Shown piece after piece: positions 38,793-52,966 of a DNA stretch of 64,000 nucleotides. The DNA lies in NCBI RefSeq assembly GCF_963576615.1, contig NC_088715.1:25576763-25640762 (forward strand), in the 5' to 3' direction. Under the pieces are notes generated by a model. It was not told the DNA's origin. It did no database searches and was given only the letters and a program-made list of their open reading frames with translations. The first letter of the stretch is position 1; each line of letters opens with the position of its first letter. The DNA is from Watersipora subatra. Taxonomy: Eukaryota; Bryozoa; Gymnolaemata; Cheilostomatida; Watersiporidae. Both the position numbers and the translations under genes were made by a program.

Positions 38793-39404
38793 AAGATATC
38801 AGACTATTTAATCTGTGAAACGAGCATGACAACAAATCATTTGCTGGTTTTTAATACTATTTCTTTTAAAATTAAAAACAATCATCAATGGCGGAAATTC
38901 AACTACCAACTGTTCGGTTAGCAAACGATCGTGCTACCGACATGCGCCAAAAAGACGAGATGTCAGAATATATTTATTCTGTGAAATGAGCAATACTAAA
39001 ATTTATTTTCAAGAGTTATCATAGTGACTGTGCCAAAATTATAAGGGCTCATCCCTGGGTGGGCTTGAACCACCAACCTTTCAGTTAACAGCCGAACGCA
39101 CTAACCGATTGCGCCACAGAGACAAGATATCAGACTTTTTAATCTGTGAAACGAGCATGACAACAAATCATTTGCTGGTATTTAATACTATTTCCATTAA
39201 AATTAAAAACAATCGTCAATGCCAGAAGTTCAACCACCAACTGTTCGGTTACCAAACGATCGTGCTACCGACATGTGCCAAAAAGACTGTCAGAATATAT
39301 TTAATCGTTGAAACGAGCAATGCTAAAAATTACTTTCAAGACTTACAATAGTGCATGTACGAAAATTATAAGGACTCATCCCTGGGTGGGCTTGAACCAC
39401 CAAT

Positions 39405-39439
<35 letters not shown>

Positions 39440-40045
39440 ACCACAGAGACAAGATATCAGACTATTTAATCTGTGAAACGAGCATGACAACAAAGCATTT
39501 GCTAGTTTATAATACTATTTCCATTAAAATTAAAAACAATCGTCAATGCCAGAAGTTTAACCACCAACTGTTCGGTTACCAAACGATCGTGCTACCGACA
39601 TGTGCCAAAAAGACGAAATGTCAGAATATATTTAATCGCTGAAACGAGCAACGCCAAAAATTATTTTCAAGACTTACAATAGTGCATGTACCAAAATTAT
39701 AAGGGCTCGTCCCTGGGTGGGCTTGAACCACCAATCTTTCGGTTAACAGCCGAACACGCTAACCGATTGCGCCACAGAGACAAGATATCAGACTATTTAA
39801 TCTGTGAAACGAGCGTGAGAACAAATCATTTGCTGGTTTTTAATACTATTTCTATTAAAATTAAAAACAATCGTCAATGGCAGAAATTCAACTACCAACT
39901 GTTCGGTTAGCAAACGATCGTGCTACCGACAAGCGCCAAAAAAACGAGATGTCAGAATATATTTAATCTGTGAAATGAGCAACACTAAAATTTATTTTCA
40001 AGAGTTATCATAGTGACTGTGCCAAAATTATAAGTTCTCGTCCCT

Positions 40046-40090
<45 letters not shown>

Positions 40091-41036
40091 AAACCGATTG
40101 CACCACAGAGACAAGATATCAGACTATTTAATCTGTGAAACGAGCATGACAACAAAGCATTTGCTAGTTTTTAATACTATTTCCATTTAAATTAAAAACA
40201 ATCGTCAATGCCAGAAGTTCAACCACCAACTGTTCGGTTACCAAACGATCGTGCTACCGACATGTGCCAAAAAGATGAAATGTCAGAATATATTTAATCG
40301 CTGAAACGAGCAACGCTAAAAATTACTTTCAAGACTTACAATAGTGCATGTACCAAAATTATAAGGACTCATCCCTGGGTGGACTTGAACCACCAACCTT
40401 TCGATTAACAGCCGAACGCACTAACCGATTGCACCACAGAGACAAGATATCAGACTATTTAATCTGTGAAACGAGCATGACAACAAGACATTTGCTGGTT
40501 TTTAATACTATTTCCATTAAAATTAAAAACAATCGTCAATGCCAGAAGTTCAACCACCAACTGTTCGGTCACCAACCGAACGTGCTACCGCCATGCACCC
40601 CAAAGATAACATGGCAGAATACCTAATCTGTTAAACGAGCATGAAAAAGTTTTATTTTCAAGAGTTATAATACTGAGTGTGCCAAAATTATTAGGGCTCG
40701 TCCTTGGGTGTGCTTGAACCGCCAACTTTTCGATTAACAGCCGAATGCATTAACCGATTTAGTGACAGAGACATCATATCAGACGATTGAATCTGTGAAA
40801 CGAGCATGACAACAAATCATGTGCTGGTTGTTAATACTGCTTCTATTAAAATTAAAAACAATCGTTAATGGCGGAAATTGAACTACCAACTGTTCGGTTA
40901 GCAAACGATCGTGCTACCGACATGCGCCAAAAAAACGGGATGTCAGAATATATTTATTCTGTGAAATGAGCAATACTAAAATTTATTTTCAAGAGTTATC
41001 ATAGTGACTGTGCCAAAATTATAAGGGCTCATCCCT

Positions 41037-41076
<40 letters not shown>

Positions 41077-41384
41077 GGCGCTAACCGATTGCACCACAGA
41101 GACAAGATATCAGACTATTTAATCTGTGAAACGAGCATGACAACAAATCATTCGCTGGTTTTTAATACTATTTCCATTAAAATTAAAAACAAACGTCAAT
41201 GCCAGAAGTTCAACCACCAACTGTTCGGTTACCAAACGATCGTGCTACCGACATGTGCCAAAAAGACTGTCAGAATATATTTAATCGTTGAAACGAGCAA
41301 TGCTAAAAATTATTTTCAAGACTTACAATAGTGCATGTACGAAAATTATAAGGACTCGTCCCTGGGTGGGCTTGAACCACCAAT

Positions 41385-41421
<37 letters not shown>

Positions 41422-42025
41422 GACAGAGACAAGATATCAGACTATTTAATCTGTGAAACGAGCATGACAACAAAGCATTTCCTAGTTTTTAATACTATTT
41501 CCATTAAAATTAAAAACAATTGTCAATGGCAGAAATTCAACTACCAACTGTTCGGTTAGCAAACGATCGTGCTACCGACAAGCGCCAAAAAAACGAGATG
41601 TCAGAATATATTTAATCGTTGAAACGAGCAATGCTAAAAATTATTTTCAAGACTTACAATAGTGCATGTACTAAAATTATAAGGGCTCGTCCCTGGGTGG
41701 GCTTGAACCACCAATCTTTCGGTTAACAGCCGAACACGCTAACCGATTGCGCCACAGAGACAAGATATCAGACTATTTAATCTGTGAAACGAGCGTGAGA
41801 ACAAATCATTTGCTGGTTTTTAATACTATTTCTATTAAAATTAAAAACAATCATCAATGCCAGAAGTTCAACCACCAACTGTTCGGTTACCAACCGAACG
41901 TGCTACCGCCATGCACCACAAAGATAACATGGCAGAATATATTTAATCTGTGAAATGGGCAACACTAAAATTTGTTTTCAGGAGTTTTCTTAGTGATTGT
42001 GCCAAAATTATAAGGGCTCATCCCT

Positions 42026-42066
<41 letters not shown>

Positions 42067-43996
42067 ACGCTAACCGAATGCACCACAGAGACAAGATATC
42101 AGACTATTTAATCTGTGAAACGAGCATGACAACAAATCATTTGCTGGTTTTTAATACTGCTTCTATTAAAATTAAAAACAATCGTCAATAGCAGAAATTC
42201 AACTACCAGTTGTTCGGTTAGCAAACGATCGTGCTACCGACATGCGCCAAAAAGACGAGATGTCAGAATATATTTAATCGCTGAAACGAGCAACGCTAAA
42301 ATTTCTTTTCAAGACTTACAATAGTGCATGTACCAAAATTATAAGGACTCATCCCTGGGTGGGCTTGAACCACCAACCTTTCGATTAACAGCCGAACGCA
42401 CTAACCGATTGCACCACAGAGACAAGATATCAGACTATTTAATCTGTGAAACGAGCATGACAACAAGACATTTGCTGGTTTTTAATACTATTTCTATTAA
42501 AACTAAAAACAATCGTCAATGCCAGAAGTTCAACCACCAACTGTTCGGTTACCAAACGCTCGTGCTACCGACATGTGCCAAAAAGACGACATGTCAGAAT
42601 ATATTTAATCGTTGAAACGAGCAATGCTAAAAATTATTTTCAAGACTTACAATAGTGCATGTACCAAAATTATAAGGACTCATCCCTGGGTGGGCTTGAA
42701 CCACCAACCTTTCGATTAACAGCCGAACGCACTAACCGATTGAACCACAGAGACATCATATCAGACGATTGAATCTGTGAAACGAGCATGACAACAAGAC
42801 ATTTGCTGGTTTTTAATACTATTTCCATTAAAATTAAAAACAATCGTCAATGCCAGAAGTTCAACCACCAACTGTTCGGTCATCAACCGAACGTGCTACC
42901 GCCATGCACCCCAAAGAGAACATGGCAGAATACCTAATCTGTTAAACGAGCATGACAAAGTTTTAATTTCAAGAGTTATAATACTGACTGTGCCAAAATT
43001 ATTAGGGCTCGTCACTGGGTGTGCTTGAACCACCAACTTTTCGATTAACAGCCGAATGCATTAACCGATATAGTGACAGAGACATCATATCAGACGATTG
43101 AATCTGTGAAACGAGCATGACAACAAGACATTTGCTGGTTTTAAATACTATTTCTATTAAAATTAAAAACAATCATCGATTCCAGAATTTCAACCACCAA
43201 CTGTTCGGTCACCAACCGAACGTGCTACCGCCATGCACCCCAAAGATAACATGGCAGAATACCTAATCTGTTAAACGAGCATGACAAAGTTTTAATTTCA
43301 AGAGTTATAATACTGAGTGTGCCAAAATTATTAGGGCTCGTCCCTGGGTGTGCTTGAACCACCAACTTTTCGATTAACAGCCGAATGCATTAACCGATTT
43401 AGTGACAGAGACATCATATCAGACGATTGAATCTGTGAAACGAGCATGACAACAAATCATTTGCTGGTTTTTAATACTATTTCCATTAAAATTAAAAACA
43501 ATCGTCAATGCCAGAAGTTCAACCACCAACTGTTCGGTTACCAAACGATCGTGCTACCGACATGTGCCAAAAAGACTGTCAGAATATATTTAATCGTTGA
43601 AACGAGCAATGCTAAAAATTATTTTCAAGACTTACAATAGTGCATGTACGAAAATTATAAGGACTCGTCCCTGGGTGGGCTTGAACCACCAATCTTTCGG
43701 TTAACAGCCGAACACGCTAACCGATTGCGCCACAGAGACAAGATATCAGACTATTTAATCTGTGAAACAAGCGTCACAACAAATCATTTGCTGGTTTTTA
43801 ATACTATTTCTATTAAAATTAAAAACAATCGTCAATGGCAGAAATTCAACTACCAACTGTTCGGTTAGCAAACGATCGTGCTACCGACAAGCGCCAAAAA
43901 AACGAGATGTCAGAATATATTTAATCTGTGAAATGAGCAATACTAGAATTTATTTTCAAGAGTTATCATAGTGACTGTGCCAAAATTATAAGTGCT

Positions 43997-44003
43997 CGTC
44001 CCT

Positions 44004-44046
<43 letters not shown>

Positions 44047-44070
44047 ACTAACCGATTGCACCACAGAGAC
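43997..44070 (-). tRNA. tRNA-Asn(GUU)-like, D-stem double wobble variant
   Basis: Same box in the rearranged part-copy at 43,446-47,079. Confidence 0.75.
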
Positions 44071-44344
44071 AAGATATCAGACTATTTAATCTGTGAAACA
44101 AGCATGACAACAAATCATTTGCTGGTTTTTAATACTATTTCTATTAAAATTAAAAACAATCGTCAATGGCAGAAATTCAACTACCAACTGTTCGGTTAGC
44201 AAACGATCGTGCTACCGACAAGCGCCAAAAAAACGAGATGTCAGAATATATTTAATCGTTGAAACGAGCAATGCTAAAAATTATTTTCAAGACTTACAAT
44301 AGTGCATGTACCAAACTTATAAGGGCTCATCCCTGGGTGGGCTA

Positions 44345-44395
<51 letters not shown>

Positions 44396-44565
44396 AGAGA
44401 CAAGATATCAGACTATTTAACCTGTGAAACGAGCATGACAACAAATCATTTGCTGCTTTTTTAATACTGCTTCTATTAAAATTAAAAACAATTGTCAATG
44501 CCAGAAGTTCAACCACCAACTGTTCGGTTACCAAACGATCGTGCTACCGACATGTGCCAAAAAGA

Positions 44566-44683
44566 CGACATGTCAGAATATATTTAATCGTTGAAACGAG
44601 CAATGCTAAAAATTATTTTCAAGACTTACAATAGTGCATGTACTAAAATTATAAGGGCTCGTCCCTGGGTGGGCTTGAACCAT

Positions 44684-44722
<39 letters not shown>

Positions 44723-44997
44723 ACCACAGAGACAAGATATCAGACTATTTAATCTGTGAAACGAGCATGACAACAAAGCATTTGCTAGTTGTTAATACTA
44801 TTTCCATTAAAATTAAAAACAATCATCAATGCCAGAAGTTCAACCACCAACTGTTCGGTTACCAACCGAACGTGCTACCGCCATGCACCACAAAAATAAC
44901 ATGGCAGAATATATTTAATCTGTGAAATGAGCAACAATAAAATTTGTTTTCAAGAGTTTTCTTAGTGATTGTGCCAAAATTATAAGGGCTCATCCCT

Positions 44998-45038
<41 letters not shown>

Positions 45039-45887
45039 ACGCTAACCGAATGCACCACAGAGACAAGATATCAAACTATTTAATCTGTGAAACGAGCATG
45101 ACCACAAATCATTTGCTGGTTTTTAATACTGCTTCTATTAAAATTAAAAACAATCGTCAATAGCAGAAATTCAACTACCAGCTGTTCGGTTAGCAAACAA
45201 TCGTGCTACCGACATGCGCCAAAAAGACGAGATGTCAGAATATATTTAATCGCTGAAACGAGCAACGCTAAAAATTATTTTCAAGACTTACAATAGTGCA
45301 TGTACCAAAATTATAAGGACTCGTCCCTGGGTGGGCTTGAACCACCAACTTTTCGATTAACAGCCGAATGCATTAACCGATATAGTGACAGAGACATCAT
45401 ATCAGACGATTGAATCTGTGAAACGAGCATGACAACAAGACATTTGCTGGTTTTAAATACTATTTCTATTAAAATTAAAAACAATCATCGATTCCAGAAT
45501 TTCAACCACCAACTGTTCGGTCACCAACCGAACGTGCTACCGCCATGCACCCCAAAGATAACATGGCAGAATACCTAATCTGTTAAACGAGCATGACAAA
45601 GTTTTAATTTCAAGAGTTATAATACTGAGTGTGCCAAAATTATTAGGGCTCGTCCCTGGGTGTGCTTGAACCACCAACTTTTCGATTAACAGCCGAATGC
45701 ATTAACCGATTTAGTGACAGAGACATCATATCAGACGATTGAATCTGTGAAACGAGCATGACAACAAATCATTTGCTGGTTTTTAATACTATTTCCATTA
45801 AAATTAAAAACAATCGTCAATGCCAGAAGTTCAACCACCAACTGTTCGGTTACCAAACGATCGTGCTACCGACATGTGCCAAAAAGA
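44566..45887. repeat. 1,322-base four-unit tandem, copy 1
   Basis: The tRNA box starting at 44,660 recurs at 45,982, and the hybrid box at 45,322 recurs at 46,644, both +1,322. The left edge is placed just after the B-type box near 44,560 and is uncertain by some tens of bases. Confidence 0.88.
45322..45395 (-). pseudogene. hybrid A / A' tRNA box at a rearrangement join
   Basis: It starts as the A-class box that in copy I begins at 36,080 and ends as the A' box reading CCGATATAGTGACAG seen near 43,070. The join lies within the shared CTTGAACCACCAAC. It marks where the part-copy leaves the large-block order. Confidence 0.8.
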
Positions 45888-46005
45888 CGACATGTCAGAA
45901 TATATTTAATCGTTGAAACGAGCAATGCTAAAAATTATTTTCAAGACTTACAATAGTGCATGTACTAAAATTATAAGGGCTCGTCCCTGGGTGGGCTTGA
46001 ACCAT

Positions 46006-46044
<39 letters not shown>

Positions 46045-46319
46045 ACCACAGAGACAAGATATCAGACTATTTAATCTGTGAAACGAGCATGACAACAAAG
46101 CATTTGCTAGTTGTTAATACTATTTCCATTAAAATTAAAAACAATCATCAATGCCAGAAGTTCAACCACCAACTGTTCGGTTACCAACCGAACGTGCTAC
46201 CGCCATGCACCACAAAAATAACATGGCAGAATATATTTAATCTGTGAAATGAGCAACAATAAAATTTGTTTTCAAGAGTTTTCTTAGTGATTGTGCCAAA
46301 ATTATAAGGGCTCATCCCT

Positions 46320-46360
<41 letters not shown>

Positions 46361-47209
46361 ACGCTAACCGAATGCACCACAGAGACAAGATATCAAACTA
46401 TTTAATCTGTGAAACGAGCATGACCACAAATCATTTGCTGGTTTTTAATACTGCTTCTATTAAAATTAAAAACAATCGTCAATAGCAGAAATTCAACTAC
46501 CAGCTGTTCGGTTAGCAAACAATCGTGCTACCGACATGCGCCAAAAAGACGAGATGTCAGAATATATTTAATCGCTGAAACGAGCAACGCTAAAAATTAT
46601 TTTCAAGACTTACAATAGTGCATGTACCAAAATTATAAGGACTCGTCCCTGGGTGGGCTTGAACCACCAACTTTTCGATTAACAGCCGAATGCATTAACC
46701 GATATAGTGACAGAGACATCATATCAGACGATTGAATCTGTGAAACGAGCATGACAACAAGACATTTGCTGGTTTTAAATACTATTTCTATTAAAATTAA
46801 AAACAATCATCGATTCCAGAATTTCAACCACCAACTGTTCGGTCACCAACCGAACGTGCTACCGCCATGCACCCCAAAGATAACATGGCAGAATACCTAA
46901 TCTGTTAAACGAGCATGACAAAGTTTTAATTTCAAGAGTTATAATACTGAGTGTGCCAAAATTATTAGGGCTCGTCCCTGGGTGTGCTTGAACCACCAAC
47001 TTTTCGATTAACAGCCGAATGCATTAACCGATTTAGTGACAGAGACATCATATCAGACGATTGAATCTGTGAAACGAGCATGACAACAAATCATTTGCTG
47101 GTTTTTAATACTATTTCCATTAAAATTAAAAACAATCGTCAATGCCAGAAGTTCAACCACCAACTGTTCGGTTACCAAACGATCGTGCTACCGACATGTG
47201 CCAAAAAGA
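45888..47209. repeat. 1,322-base four-unit tandem, copy 2
   Basis: Second copy. The join at about 45,887 is in the end of a B box: copy 1 reads on as AAAAAGACGACATGTCAG, whereas the continuing array at 47,205 reads AAAAAGACTGTCAG. The exchange point therefore lies in the shared AAAAAGAC, which is part of the tRNA-derived box. Confidence 0.88.
46644..46717 (-). pseudogene. hybrid A / A' tRNA box, duplicated copy
   Basis: Identical to the hybrid box at 45322 and 1,322 bases after it. The hybrid formed first and was then duplicated with its four-unit segment. Confidence 0.8.
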
Positions 47210-47630
47210 CTGTCAGAATATATTTAATCGTTGAAACGAGCAATGCTAAAAATTATTTTCAAGACTTACAATAGTGCATGTACGAAAATTATAAGGACTC
47301 GTCCCTGGGTGGGCTTGAACCACCAATCTTTCGGTTAACAGCCGAACACGCTAACCGATTGCGCCACAGAGACAAGATATCAGACTATTTAATCTGTGAA
47401 ACAAGCGTCACAACAAATCATTTGCTGGTTTTTAATACTATTTCTATTAAAATTAAAAACAATCGTCAATGGCAGAAATTCAACTACCAACTGTTCGGTT
47501 AGCAAACGATCGTGCTACCGACAAGCGCCAAAAAAACGAGATGTCAGAATATATTTAATCTGTGAAATGAGCAATACTAGAATTTATTTTCAAGAGTTAT
47601 CATAGTGACTGTGCCAAAATTATAAGTGCT

Positions 47631-47637
47631 CGTCCCT

Positions 47638-47680
<43 letters not shown>

Positions 47681-47704
47681 ACTAACCGATTGCACCACAG
47701 AGAC
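47631..47704 (-). tRNA. tRNA-Asn(GUU)-like, D-stem double wobble variant
   Basis: Same box near the start of large block copy II. Confidence 0.75.
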
Positions 47705-47978
47705 AAGATATCAGACTATTTAATCTGTGAAACAAGCATGACAACAAATCATTTGCTGGTTTTTAATACTATTTCTATTAAAATTAAAAACAATCGTCAA
47801 TGGCAGAAATTCAACTACCAACTGTTCGGTTAGCAAACGATCGTGCTACCGACAAGCGCCAAAAAAACGAGATGTCAGAATATATTTAATCGTTGAAACG
47901 AGCAATGCTAAAAATTATTTTCAAGACTTACAATAGTGCATGTACCAAACTTATAAGGGCTCATCCCTGGGTGGGCTA

Positions 47979-48029
<51 letters not shown>

Positions 48030-48317
48030 AGAGACAAGATATCAGACTATTTAACCTGTGAAACGAGCATGACAACAAATCATTTGCTGCTTTTTTAATA
48101 CTGCTTCTATTAAAATTAAAAACAATTGTCAATGCCAGAAGTTCAACCACCAACTGTTCGGTTACCAAACGATCGTGCTACCGACATGTGCCAAAAAGAC
48201 GACATGTCAGAATATATTTAATCGTTGAAACGAGCAATGCTAAAAATTATTTTCAAGACTTACAATAGTGCATGTACTAAAATTATAAGGGCTCGTCCCT
48301 GGGTGGGCTTGAACCAT

Positions 48318-48356
<39 letters not shown>

Positions 48357-48631
48357 ACCACAGAGACAAGATATCAGACTATTTAATCTGTGAAACGAGC
48401 ATGACAACAAAGCATTTGCTAGTTGTTAATACTATTTCCATTAAAATTAAAAACAATCATCAATGCCAGAAGTTCAACCACCAACTGTTCGGTTACCAAC
48501 CGAACGTGCTACCGCCATGCACCACAAAAATAACATGGCAGAATATATTTAATCTGTGAAATGAGCAACAATAAAATTTGTTTTCAAGAGTTTTCTTAGT
48601 GATTGTGCCAAAATTATAAGGGCTCATCCCT

Positions 48632-48672
<41 letters not shown>

Positions 48673-49942
48673 ACGCTAACCGAATGCACCACAGAGACAA
48701 GATATCAAACTATTTAATCTGTGAAACGAGCATGACCACAAATCATTTGCTGGTTTTTAATACTGCTTCTATTAAAATTAAAAACAATCGTCAATAGCAG
48801 AAATTCAACTACCAGCTGTTCGGTTAGCAAACAATCGTGCTACCGACATGCGCCAAAAAGACGAGATGTCAGAATATATTTAATCGCTGAAACGAGCAAC
48901 GCTAAAAATTATTTTCAAGACTTACAATAGTGCATGTACCAAAATTATAAGGACTCGTCCCTGGGTGGGCTTGAACCACCAACCTTTCGATTAACAGCCG
49001 AACGCACTAACCGATTGCACCACAGAGACAAGATATCAGACTATTTAATCTGTGAAACGAGCATGACAACAAGACATTTGCTGGTTTTAAATACTATTTC
49101 TATTAAAATTAAAAACAATCATCGATTCCAGAGTTTCAACCACCAACTGTTCGGTCACCAACCGAACGTGCTACCGCCATGCACCCCAAAGATAACATGG
49201 CAGAATACCTAATCTGTTAAACGAGCATGACAAAGTTTTAATTTCAAGAGTTATAATACTGAGTGTGCCAAAATTATTAGGGCTCGTCACTGGGTGTGCT
49301 TGAACCACCAACTTTTTGATTAACAGCCGAATGCATTAACCGATTTAGTGACAGAGACATCATATCAGACGATTGAATCTGTGAAACGAGCATGACAACA
49401 AATCATGTGCTGGTTTTTAATACTGCTTCTATTAAAATTAAAAACAATCGTTAATGGCGGAAATTCAACTACCAACTGTTCGGTTAGCAAACGATCGTGC
49501 TACCGACATGCGCCAAAAAGACGAGATGTCAGAATATATTTATTCTGTGAAATGAGCAATACTAAAATTTATTTTCAAGAGTTATCATAGTGACTGTGCC
49601 AATATTATAAGGGCTCATCCCTGGGTGGACTTGAACCACCAACCTTGCGGTTAACAGCCGAACGCGCTCACCGATTGCACCACAGAGACAAGATATCAGA
49701 TGATTTAATCTGTTAAACGAGCATGACAACAAATCATTTGCTGGTTTTTAATACTATTTCCATTAAAATTAAAAACAATCGTCAATGCCAGAAGTTCAAC
49801 CACCAACTGTTCGGTTACCAAACGATCGTGCTACCGACATGTGCCAAAAAGACTGTCAGAATATATTTAATCGTTGAAACGAGCAATGCTAAAAATTATT
49901 TTCAAGACTTACAATAGTGCATGTACGAAAATTATAAGGACT

Positions 49943-49970
49943 CGTCCCTGGGTGGGCTTGAACCACCAAT

Positions 49971-50005
<35 letters not shown>

Positions 50006-50016
50006 ACCACAGAGAC
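49943..50016 (-). tRNA. tRNA-Asn(GUU)-like, variable-loop variant
   Basis: Copy II partner of the box at 37067. Confidence 0.72.
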
Positions 50017-50273
50017 AAGATATCAGACTATTTAATCTGTGAAACGAGCGTGACAACAAAGCATTTGCTGGTTTTTAATACTATTTCTATTAAAATTAAA
50101 AACAATCGTCAATGGCAGAAATTCAACTACCAACTGTTCGGTTAGCAAACGATCGTGCTACCGACAAGCGCCAAAAAAACGAGATGTCAGAATATATTTA
50201 ATCTGTGAAATGAGCAATACTAAAATTTATTTTCAAGAGTTATCATAGTGACTGTGCCAAAATTATAAGGGCT

Positions 50274-50347
50274 CATCCCTGGGTGGGCTTGAACCACCAA
50301 CCTTTCAGTTAATAGCCGAACGCACTAACCGATTGCACCACAGAGAC
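50274..50347 (-). tRNA. tRNA-Asn-like box with anticodon AUU
   Basis: Copy II partner of the ATT box at 37398. Confidence 0.6.
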
Positions 50348-50931
50348 AAGATATCAGACTATTTAATCTGTGAAACGAGCATGACAACAAATCATTTGCT
50401 GGTTTTTAATACTATTTCTATTAAAATTAAAAACAATCGTCAATGCCAGATGTTCAACTACCAACTGTTCGGTTACCAAACGATCGTGCTACCGACATGT
50501 GCCAAAAAGACTGTCAGAATATATTTAATCGTGTAAACGAGCAATGCTAAAAATTATTTTCAAGACTTACAATAGTGCATGTACAAAAATTATAAGGACT
50601 CGTCCCTGGGTGGGCTTGAACCACCAATCTTTCGGTTAACAGCCGAACGCGCTAACAGATTGCGCCACAGAGACAAGATATCAGACTATTTAATCTGTGA
50701 AACGAGCGTGACAACAAATCATTTGCTGGTTTTTAATACTATTTCTATTAAAATTAAAAACAATCGTCAATGGCAGAAATTCAACTACCAACTGTTCGGT
50801 TAGCAAACGATCGTGCTACCGACAAGCGCCAAAAAAACGAGATGTCAGAATATATTTAATCTGTGAAATGAGCAATACTAGAAATTATTTTCAAGAGTTA
50901 TCATAGTGACTGTGCCAAAATTATAAGTGCT

Positions 50932-50938
50932 CGTCCCT

Positions 50939-50999
<61 letters not shown>

Positions 51000-51005
51000 A
51001 GAGAC
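50932..51005 (-). tRNA. tRNA-Asn(GUU)-like, full consensus copy
   Basis: Unchanged consensus box, located 12,876 bases after the copy at 38056, in large block copy II. Confidence 0.83.
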
Positions 51006-51594
51006 AAGATATCAGACTATTTAGTCTGTGAAACGAGCATGACAACAAATCATTTGCTGCTTTTTTAATACTGCTTCTATTAAAATTAAAAACAATTGTC
51101 AATGCCAGAAGTTCAACCACCAACTGTTCGGTTACCAAACGATCGTGCTACCGACATGTGCCAAAAAGACGACATGTCAGAATATATTTAATCGTTGAAA
51201 CGAGCAATGCTAAAAATTATTTTCAAGACTTACAATAGTGCATGTACTAAAATTATAAGGGCTCGTCCCTGGGTGGGCTTGAACCATCAACCTTTCGGAT
51301 AACAGCCGAACGCGCTAACCGATTGCACCACAGAGACAAGATATCAGACTATTTAATCTGTGAAACGAGCATGACAACAAAATATTTGCTGGTTTTTAAT
51401 ACTATTTCTATTAAAATTAAAAACAATCGTCAATGCCAGAAGTTCAACCACCAACTGTTCAGTTACCAACCGAACGTGCTACCGCCATGCACCACAAAAA
51501 TAACATGGCAGAATATACTTAATCTGTGAAATGAGCAACAATAAAAATTGTTTTCAAAAGTTTCCTTAGTGATTGTGCTAAAATTATAAGGGCT

Positions 51595-51601
51595 CATCCC
51601 T

Positions 51602-51662
<61 letters not shown>

Positions 51663-51668
51663 AGAGAC
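51595..51668 (-). tRNA. tRNA-Asn(GUU)-like, G1-U72 wobble variant
   Basis: Large block copy II partner of the box at 38719. Confidence 0.78.
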
Positions 51669-52280
51669 AAGATATCAGACTATTTAATCTGTGAAACGAG
51701 CATGACAACAAATCATTTGCTGGTTTTTAATACTATTTCTTTTAAAATTAAAAACAATCATCAATGGCGGAAATTCAACTACCAACTGTTCGGTTAGCAA
51801 ACGATCGTGCTACCGACATGCGCCAAAAAGACGAGATGTCAGAATATATTTATTCTGTGAAATGAGCAATACTAAAATTTATTTTCAAGAGTTATCATAG
51901 TGACTGTGCCAAAATTATAAGGGCTCATCCCTGGGTGGGCTTGAACCACCAACCTTTCAGTTAACAGCCGAACGCACTAACCGATTGCGCCACAGAGACA
52001 AGATATCAGACTTTTTAATCTGTGAAACGAGCATGACAACAAATCATTTGCTGGTATTTAATACTATTTCCATTAAAGTTAAAAACAATCGTCAATGCCA
52101 GAAGTTCAACCACCAACTGTTCGGTTACCAAACGATCGTGCTACCGACATGTGCCAAAAAGACTGTCAGAATATATTTAATCGTTGAAACGAGCAATGCT
52201 AAAAATTACTTTCAAGACTTACAATAGTGCATGTACGAAAATTATAAGGACTCATCCCTGGGTGGGCTTGAACCACCAAT

Positions 52281-52315
<35 letters not shown>

Positions 52316-52921
52316 ACCACAGAGACAAGATATCAGACTATTTAATCTGTGAAACGAGCATGACAACAAAGCATTTGCTAGTTTATAATACTATTTCCAT
52401 TAAAATTAAAAACAATCGTCAATGCCAGAAGTTTAACCACCAACTGTTCGGTTACCAAACGATCGTGCTACCGACATGTGCCAAAAAGACGAAATGTCAG
52501 AATATATTTAATCGCTGAAACGAGCAACGCCAAAAATTATTTTCAAGACTTACAATAGTGCATGTACCAAAATTATAAGGGCTCGTCCCTGGGTGGGCTT
52601 GAACCACCAATCTTTCGGTTAACAGCCGAACACGCTAACCGATTGCGCCACAGAGACAAGATATCAGACTATTTAATCTGTGAAACGAGCGTGAGAACAA
52701 ATCATTTGCTGGTTTTTAATACTATTTCTATTAAAATTAAAAACAATCGTCAATGGCAGAAATTCAACTACCAACTGTTCGGTTAGCAAACGATCGTGCT
52801 ACCGACAAGCGCCAAAAAAACGAGATGTCAGAATATATTTAATCTGTGAAATGAGCAACACTAAAATTTATTTTCAAGAGTTATCATAGTGACTGTGCCA
52901 AAATTATAAGTTCTCGTCCCT

Positions 52922-52966
<45 letters not shown>

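Larger units (their letters stand above)
34204..43445. repeat. 28-unit higher-order block, copy I (9,242 bases)
   Basis: The sequence from 34,204 recurs at 43,446 (+9,242) for about 1.8 kb and at 47,080 (+12,876) for about 7.4 kb. Markers inside include the consensus tRNA box at 38056, the ATT-anticodon box at 37398 and the dimer near 36,100-36,700. Most other blocks in the window match part of this one; for example 5.7-8.6 kb matches 39.1-41.6 kb, and 20.6-24.4 kb matches 34.2-37.4 kb. Confidence 0.88.
43446..47079. repeat. rearranged part-copy of the large block (3,634 bases)
   Basis: It begins like the 9.2 kb block but leaves it at about 45,340 through a hybrid tRNA box. It then carries a four-unit, 1,322-base segment twice and returns to the block start at 47,080. 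Its first part (43,446-45,330) is near-identical to 34,204-36,090. Confidence 0.85.
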
